Assembly (NCBI GenBank): GCA_947427325.1
Contig: CANEHP010000019.1
Location: 1-19,850 of the forward strand
Reading direction: 5' to 3'
Source: an uncultured Clostridia bacterium
GTDB lineage: Bacteria; Bacillota; Clostridia; Oscillospirales; Ruminococcaceae
DNA length: 19,850 nt
Numbering within the stretch: the first letter of the stretch is position 1; each line of letters starts with the position of its first letter. The position numbers and the translations under genes were made by a program. Below are positions 15,527-19,850 of the stretch, in pieces. The notes under the pieces were generated by a model. It saw nothing but the letters and a program-made list of their open reading frames with translations, was not told the origin of the DNA and searched no databases.

Positions 15527-15580
15527 TTCAAAAAGGTAATAAAAAATTAAATAAAACAAAAGCAAGAAAGGAAAAACAAA

Positions 15581-17500
15581 ATGTCAAAGAAAAAGGCCTT
15601 TAAAGCGGAATCCAAGCGTTTGCTCGAAATGATGATCAACTCGATTTACACACATAAGGAAATATTTATAAGAGAGCTTATCTCAAACGCCAGCGACGCT
15701 ATGGACAAGCTGTATTTTAAGTCCCTTAACGAAAACTTAGGGCTTAACAGAAGCGATTTTGAGATCCGAATCACTCCCGATAAAGAGAAAAAAACTCTCA
15801 CTATTGCGGATAACGGTATCGGTATGACCGAGGAGGAGCTGGAGAACAATTTAGGCGTTATTGCGCAAAGCGGCTCTTTAAAGTTCAAGGAGGATATGAA
15901 GTCGGAGGAAAACGCCGAAAAATCCGACGAGGTTTCGGTTATCGGTCAGTTTGGCGTAGGCTTTTATTCCGCATTTATGGCGGCTAAAAAGGTAACCGTA
16001 AAGTCAAAGGCTTACGGCGCAGATACCGCATATATGTGGAGCAGCGAGGGAGTAGACGGCTATACCGTGGAGGAATGCGAAAAGGACGGCTGCGGTACGG
16101 AGATCACCCTTTATATGAAGGACAATACCGATGACGAGGATTATGAGGAATTTTTGCAGGAATATAAAATCAAGAGCCTGATTAAAAAATATTCCGATTA
16201 TATCCGCTACCCAATTAAAATGCAGACCACTCACCGCCACCCCAAGGAGGACGCTCCCGAGGACGCCCCCGAAGAGGAAAAATACGAGGAGCATACCGCA
16301 GACGAAACTCTTAACAGTATGATCCCCATTTGGAAAAAGAACAGGAGCGAGCTTAAGGACGAGGATTACAACAGCTTTTACCGTGAAAAGTTTTACGATT
16401 ACACAGAACCTCTTGCCCACATTCACAGCAAGACAGAGGGCAGCGCTACCTATTCCGCTCTGCTGTTTATACCTAAAAAAGCCCCCTTTGATTATTATTC
16501 AAAGGAGTTTGAAAAGGGTCTTCAGCTGTACTCCAACGGCGTTTTGATCATGGATAAATGCGGCGATCTGCTGCCCGACCATTTCAGCTTTGTAAAGGGT
16601 CTGGTTGACAGCGAGGATTTGTCTCTTAACATAAGCCGTGAAATGCTGCAGCATGACAGACAGCTTAAGGTTATTGCAAAATCCCTTGAAAGAACTATCA
16701 AAAACGAGCTGAAAAAAATGCTGAATAACGAAAGGGAAAAGTACGAGGAGTTTTGGAAGGCCTTTGGCTTGCAGATCAAATTCGGCATTTACAACGGTTA
16801 CGGAATGAATAAGGAGCTGTTGCAGGATCTGCTGCTGTTCACCTCATCAAAGGACAAAAAGCCCGTTACCTTGGAGGAATATGTAACGGGAATGAAGGAA
16901 GGACAGGACTGCATTTATTATGCGTCGGGCGAAAGCGCAGAGAGGATAGACGCACTTCCCGTTGTTGAATCGGTAAAGGATAAGGGCTACGAGATACTCT
17001 ATCTTACCGACAATGTGGACGAGTTCTGTATTCAGATGATGGCTGACTACAGCGATAAGAAATTCAAGTCGGTACAGGGCGGCGATCTTGACCTTGAAAC
17101 AGAGGAAGAAAAGAAGGAGATCAAGGAAAAGAACGAGGACAGCAAGGAGCTTTGCAATGCCATTAAGGAAGCTCTCGGCGATAAGGTGGCGGCGGTAAGG
17201 CTTACCAACAAGCTGAAATCTCACCCTGTCTGCATAACCAGCGACGGCGCACTTTCCGTTGAAATGGAAAAGGTGCTTAACTCAATGCCCACAGAGCAAA
17301 AGGCAAAGGCGGACAAGGCGCTTGAAATAAATCCCGATCACCCCATTTTCGATAAGCTTCAATTCCTGTTTGACAATGACAGGGAGATGCTTTCCACCTA
17401 TGCCGATTTGCTTTATACTCAGGCTATGCTTATTGAGGGTATGAGCATTGAAGATCCCGTTGCCTTCAGCGAGGAGCTTTCCAAGGTTTTGGCGAAGTAG
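15581..17500 (+). CDS. htpG: Molecular chaperone HtpG (bacterial Hsp90)
   Basis: This 639-residue cytosolic ATP-dependent chaperone acts as a homodimer in late folding and stress protection. The GHKL nucleotide-binding motifs are all present: RELISNASDA (31-40), ADNGIGM (76-82) and IGQFGVGFYSAF (121-132). The middle domain carries NISREMLQ, with its conserved Arg, and the C-terminal dimerisation domain contains LEINPDHP. A charged insert near residues 215-235 (EDAPEDAPEEE) replaces the shorter linker usual in bacterial members. Length is as expected. AGAAAGGA lies 8 bases before the ATG. A sigma-A promoter with CIRCE controls it. No clear terminator follows, and the next promoter begins 43 bases after the stop. 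Confidence 0.97.
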   Translation: MSKKKAFKAESKRLLEMMINSIYTHKEIFIRELISNASDAMDKLYFKSLNENLGLNRSDFEIRITPDKEKKTLTIADNGIGMTEEELENNLGVIAQSGSLKFKEDMKSEENAEKSDEVSVIGQFGVGFYSAFMAAKKVTVKSKAYGADTAYMWSSEGVDGYTVEECEKDGCGTEITLYMKDNTDDEDYEEFLQEYKIKSLIKKYSDYIRYPIKMQTTHRHPKEDAPEDAPEEEKYEEHTADETLNSMIPIWKKNRSELKDEDYNSFYREKFYDYTEPLAHIHSKTEGSATYSALLFIPKKAPFDYYSKEFEKGLQLYSNGVLIMDKCGDLLPDHFSFVKGLVDSEDLSLNISREMLQHDRQLKVIAKSLERTIKNELKKMLNNEREKYEEFWKAFGLQIKFGIYNGYGMNKELLQDLLLFTSSKDKKPVTLEEYVTGMKEGQDCIYYASGESAERIDALPVVESVKDKGYEILYLTDNVDEFCIQMMADYSDKKFKSVQGGDLDLETEEEKKEIKEKNEDSKELCNAIKEALGDKVAAVRLTNKLKSHPVCITSDGALSVEMEKVLNSMPTEQKAKADKALEINPDHPIFDKLQFLFDNDREMLSTYADLLYTQAMLIEGMSIEDPVAFSEELSKVLAK

Positions 17501-17542
17501 TTATTGTTTATTGATTGTATTGATCGTAAATCGGCAAAAAGG

Positions 17543-17572
17543 TTGACATTATCCTTCCATATATGCTATAAT
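17543..17572 (+). promoter_or_regulatory. Sigma-A-type promoter for the 17.7-18.9 kb gene
   Basis: TTGACA (17543-17548) and TATAAT (17567-17572) are 18 bases apart, with TG at 17564-17565 (extended -10). Transcription should start near 17579, well before the ATA at 17669. The leader therefore includes the whole upstream open frame. Confidence 0.75.
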
Positions 17573-17668
17573 CAAATTGTATAGGGGACGGCACCCATCA
17601 TAAAAAACAGCATACATCACAAACTGCGATTTTTCGCACATATTAAAGTTACAAGGGGGCAGACACCC

Positions 17669-17830
17669 ATAGAAAAAAACGTAATTGTAACGGACGAATT
17701 CGGAAATAAGCTAATCAGCACTTACCCTAAACGGGCAAAAGGCTTAATTAAAAAAGGTCGTGCTGAACAGGTCGGTGAGAACGAAATTCGTCTGAAAGGC
17801 TGTTCAGTTACGCCTTGTTTGGAGGATAAT
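17669..17830 (+). pseudogene. In-frame N-terminal extension lacking a normal start codon
   Basis: The frame of the following gene stays open upstream to a TAG at 17582. From 17669 it reads as a plausible protein start: Ile-Glu-Lys-Asn, VIVTDEFGNKL, then TYPKRAKGLIKKGRAE and NEIRLKGC. An AAGGGGG ribosome-site-like run ends 9 bases before an ATA at 17669-17671, where an ATG would be expected. No ATG, GTG or TTG occurs in this frame until TTG 17819. Either ATA is used, or a G-to-A change removed the original start and translation now begins at 17831. The TYPKRAKG block resembles N-termini I recall in other Ruminococcaceae proteins (low certainty). Confidence 0.55.
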
Positions 17831-18871
17831 ATGAACAACACTAATTTGACCGACAATAAAAACACCATCGGCAATATCACAATCGATACCGAGACAGGCG
17901 AGGTAACGGAAAACACTGAAGCCGCTTCCGTTGCGGATAATTACACCATTCACGGATATGAGCCTAAGCACTCGGAGACTTCCGAAATTTCCGAGCCGGT
18001 TAATGGCGAAGCTTCGAGAAAGCCGAAGCGGCTTTTCTTTAACGCCAGAGAATGGACGCCCGGCAAGAGCTGCGACAAAACCGTTGCTACCCGTTCCTTT
18101 ATCTCCGACTCCTTCGGAAATCTTACAGAGGCTTATACCATAGGCGATTGGAATTGGAATTGGTCACAGATCGAAACCAAGGATATGCTTTTGGATAAGA
18201 ATACCGACTATGAGTTTGTCTTTTGGCTCAACGGCGGAGAAAACGACCGTAATAACGAGGTTTGCCGCTTCGAGATTGTGTTTGACAACGATTATGAAGG
18301 TCGGTACGTATACAATCTTAACCGCCATTATATCAAATATTTAAAGCATTATAAGGGCTGGTATCTGTACAGTATCCCCTTTAACACGGGTAATTCTTGC
18401 TGCACAAAGTTTCATTTCATTTCCATGGCTGCATATACAACTATTATGAAGGCAAATTCCGTGGAAAGCTATGACAGTCTTCCCGAGGATATTCCTCCCC
18501 GGGGATTGCCCCAGCGGCACAATATTTGGTTCAGCGAGGGATTTCCCAGAAATTCATGGTGGTCTGATAAGGCATTCCCCGATTTGCAGAATAATTCGGA
18601 GCAAAAAAGGAAAATTTATGTTAACGGGGCGGATTTATCCGATCTGACTGATTTATCGGATTTGGGTGAAACAATTTCACAGGCTGTGCAGAATAAGCTT
18701 GGCGATATGGGAAAATACGGTAAAATCGCCGAATTGGTTCGCGAACGCATAGAAGAGGAGCTTGAGGACGAGTTTGACCCCGATGATATAGCCGATGAGC
18801 TGATGGACGAAATTGATGTGGATTCAATCAGAGATCAGATTATTCAACAAATCAAGGATAGCTTAAAATAA
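17831..18871 (+). CDS. Unrecognised protein, strand-rich core with acidic helical C-terminus
   Basis: This 346-residue protein has no signal peptide or membrane helix. After a Thr/Asn/Glu-rich head (1-45), residues ~55-220 form a Trp/Tyr/Asn-rich domain: FFNAREWTPG, YTIGDWNWNWSQIETKDMLL, FVFWLNGGENDRNNEVC, YIKYLKHYKGWYLYSIPFN and GFPRNSWWSD. This looks like a beta sandwich, possibly ligand- or carbohydrate-binding, but no family was identified. A repetitive stretch (ADLSDLTDLSDLGE) then leads into an acidic helical tail (ELVRERIEEELEDEFDPDD to the end), which may oligomerise. ATG 17831 has GGAGG 5 bases upstream; TTG 17819 has none. The gene may once have begun at 17669, giving about 400 residues. 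A terminator follows directly. Function unknown. Confidence 0.75.
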   Translation: MNNTNLTDNKNTIGNITIDTETGEVTENTEAASVADNYTIHGYEPKHSETSEISEPVNGEASRKPKRLFFNAREWTPGKSCDKTVATRSFISDSFGNLTEAYTIGDWNWNWSQIETKDMLLDKNTDYEFVFWLNGGENDRNNEVCRFEIVFDNDYEGRYVYNLNRHYIKYLKHYKGWYLYSIPFNTGNSCCTKFHFISMAAYTTIMKANSVESYDSLPEDIPPRGLPQRHNIWFSEGFPRNSWWSDKAFPDLQNNSEQKRKIYVNGADLSDLTDLSDLGETISQAVQNKLGDMGKYGKIAELVRERIEEELEDEFDPDDIADELMDEIDVDSIRDQIIQQIKDSLK

Positions 18872-18880
18872 TTAAATAAA

Positions 18881-18921
18881 AAAAGCACTGCTTAAATTCA
18901 ACTTTAAGCAGTGCTTTTTAT
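18881..18921 (+). terminator. Strong Rho-independent terminator
   Basis: AAAAGCACTGCTTAAA (18881-18896) pairs perfectly over 16 bp with 18903-18918 around the loop TTCAAC. The arms give an A-tract before and TTTTTATTTTT after, so it could act in both directions. It starts 10 bases after the preceding stop codon. Confidence 0.95.
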
Positions 18922-18944
18922 TTTTCATATATCCTAAAAATGTA

Positions 18945-18973
18945 TTGCAATTTGCTCTACAAAGTGGTATACT
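18945..18973 (+). promoter_or_regulatory. Sigma-A-type promoter of the toxin-antitoxin operon
   Basis: TTGCAA (18945-18950) and TATACT (18968-18973) are 17 bases apart. The antitoxin ATG is 24 bases beyond the -10 box. Autorepression by the ribbon-helix-helix antitoxin is usual for this family, but no operator palindrome was clear. Confidence 0.75.
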
Positions 18974-18996
18974 ATTATTTGAAAGGTGGTGTTTGT

Positions 18997-19293
18997 ATGT
19001 CGGGAAAAACGGCAAGCGTAACTGCACGTATTCAGCCGGAGATAAAAGAACAGGCGGAAGCTATTTTAGACAAGTTAGGTGTTCCCGTATCTGTTTTAAT
19101 TGACACACTTTACCGTCAGATAATTATGACAAAAAGTATACCTTACTCCTTCAATATTCCGAGAATACTTTCACAGGACGATATGACAGGCGAGGAGTTT
19201 GACCGAATGATGAAGAAAGGATTGGATATGGCAAAAGCGGGGCAAGGGCTAAGCGCTGACAAGGCTTTTGAAAGAATCAATCAAAAAATTTGA
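18997..19293 (+). CDS. RelB/DinJ-family antitoxin
   Basis: This 98-residue protein has the ribbon-helix-helix layout of RelB/DinJ antitoxins: the beta strand TASVTARIQPE (5-15), helix 1 (IKEQAEAILDKLG), helix 2 (PVSVLIDTLYRQIIM) and then SIPYSFNIP (48-55), the usual lead into the toxin-binding tail. In intact systems the tail neutralises a RelE/YafQ/ParE-type toxin and the N-terminal dimer binds the operon promoter. The ATG at 18997 has AAAGGTGG 6 bases upstream; an in-frame start at 18940 overlaps the promoter and is rejected. The stop is 2 bases before the toxin ATG (translational coupling). This gene looks intact although its toxin partner is broken. Confidence 0.88.
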   Translation: MSGKTASVTARIQPEIKEQAEAILDKLGVPVSVLIDTLYRQIIMTKSIPYSFNIPRILSQDDMTGEEFDRMMKKGLDMAKAGQGLSADKAFERINQKI

Positions 19294-19295
19294 TT

Positions 19296-19791
19296 ATGGA
19301 AGAATATAGTGTAAACTTGACCGAATATGCAATAGAGCAAATGGAAGAAATCGTGGAGTACATTTCCAAAACCTTGAAAGAACCCGATGCTGCAAAAAAA
19401 TGGTCGCTTAATACTAATTCTTGATTGAAAGTAGACAAAAGATTTGCGAGGATGATTTTTGCAAGACAAGGCGGAGGACGCCGCAAGGCTGACGCCTTGC
19501 AAGGACGACAACGCAGTATTGCGAAAATCAGACCGCAAAGATTGTCTACTTTCAGTCAAGAATTAGTATAAGATTCAAAAAGCGGTGAGTTCCCTTAATG
19601 AAATGCCATTTAGATTTCCGCTTATAGATAAAGAACCTTGGCATAGTGAAAATATTCGCAAAATGACGGTGGGAAACTTTATTGTATATTATTGGACTGA
19701 TGAAGAGCATTTGACAGTTTGGATTACTGCTGTTGTTTACGGCGGTCGGGATCAATCATTCGCATTAAAAAATATGCCTAAACCTAATTAA
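19296..19791 (+). pseudogene. RelE/ParE-family toxin gene disrupted by a family B element
   Basis: The frame opens at ATG 19296 and encodes MEEYSVNLTEYAIEQMEEIV up to Trp-Ser-Leu (codons 36-38), then runs into the element and stops at 19422-19424 after 42 codons. The rest of the toxin resumes at 19571 in another frame: KIQKAVSSLNEMPFRFPL, KMTVGNFIVYYWTDEE, and TAVVYGGRDQ near the end, typical of RelE/ParE toxins. Deleting 19411-19570 (element plus one TA) rejoins the codons as Leu-Lys-Ile and gives a continuous 111-residue toxin, a normal size for the family. Toxins of this type cut ribosome-bound mRNA or poison gyrase; which applies is unknown. The broken gene should make no active toxin unless the 3' part is translated separately. 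Confidence 0.9.
19411..19568 (+). repeat. Family B MITE-like element, 158 bp, within the toxin gene
   Basis: The ends ATACTAATTCTTGATTGAAA and (reading inward from the right) TACTAATTCTTGACTGAAA form inverted repeats extending about 28 bases to GTAGACAA. TA flanks both sides (19409-19410, 19569-19570). A GCAAGGC-TGAC-GCCTTGC hairpin forms the centre. It has no coding capacity. The near-identical arms suggest a fairly recent insertion. Confidence 0.92.
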
Positions 19792-19826
19792 AAATAAAAA
19801 TGGGGCTGTAAAAAAACATTTTACCG

Positions 19827-19844
19827 TGCGAGGATAACCTCGCA
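19827..19844 (+). other. Short hairpin at the window edge
   Basis: TGCGAGG (19827-19833) pairs perfectly with CCTCGCA (19838-19844) around ATAA. No U-tract follows within the window, so it is not clearly a terminator; it may belong to something beyond the edge. Confidence 0.35.
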
Positions 19845-19850
19845 GAACAA

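Noticed and set aside
16004..16426. 140-codon minus-strand ORF inside htpG
   Set aside because: It is an antisense shadow of a fully conserved HtpG coding sequence.
18940..18996. Upstream extension of the antitoxin to 18940
   Set aside because: It would overlap the promoter -35 and -10 boxes, and the ATG at 18997 has a good ribosome site and the expected N-terminus for the family.
19585..19791. Independent small gene starting at GTG 19585
   Set aside because: It is the 3' part of the interrupted toxin; the GTG has no ribosome site and is an internal Val codon of the rejoined frame.

Overview
The window looks like a chromosomal segment of a low-to-moderate GC Firmicute of the class Clostridia, most likely a gut Oscillospiraceae/Ruminococcus-like bacterium. 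This is inferred from AAAGGAG-type ribosome binding sites, promoters with extended -10 boxes (TGnTATAAT), a CIRCE operator, a GH127 glycosidase, and the style of the protein families. Every convincing gene is on the + strand. No rRNA, tRNA, CRISPR or phage genes are visible.

Layout. 1-1051: the end of a repeat, then a short-chain dehydrogenase/reductase. 1052-1684: a gene-free stretch with a 153-bp inverted-repeat element and the promoter of the next gene. 1685-2551: a CheW-fold protein whose domain is split by a helical insertion resembling a chemoreceptor zinc-binding (CZB) domain that has lost most of its ligands. 2570-2730: a 161-bp repeat. 2844-8074: a small ECF-like sigma factor, an 892-residue single-pass membrane protein (possible membrane partner of the sigma factor) and a complete GH127 beta-L-arabinofuranosidase, probably partly co-transcribed. 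8075-8413: a 158-bp repeat and a duplicated promoter-like block. 8414-9679: O-acetylhomoserine sulfhydrylase (MetY). 9728-9914: a divergent repeat. 10108-10875: an XRE regulator with a GyrI-like effector domain. 11314-15096: a five-helix membrane protein and an 893-residue protein with a Cys4 site and a long disordered tail. 15467-17500: htpG under a sigma-A promoter with a perfect CIRCE operator. 17543-18871: an unrecognised protein whose original N-terminus seems to have lost its start codon. 18945-19791: a RelB/DinJ antitoxin followed by a RelE/ParE toxin gene broken by a repeat.

The strongest theme is small non-coding inverted-repeat elements (MITE-like). Three families with unrelated ends are present: A about 161 bp, B 158 bp, C 153 bp. 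Every well-preserved end sits next to a TA, as expected for TA-targeting (IS630/Tc1-mariner type) transposition. One B copy splits the toxin gene; removing 160 bp (element plus one TA) restores a 111-codon frame exactly. One A copy entered the TA of a TAA stop codon and rebuilt that stop. No transposase is present in the window.

Other points worth attention are the apparently degenerate CZB insertion in the CheW protein, the sigma factor/membrane protein pair, and the ATA found where a start codon is expected at 17669. I see no clear multi-gene defence system; the toxin-antitoxin pair is the only one of that kind and its toxin is disrupted. Family assignments come from recognising motifs by eye, without database searches.
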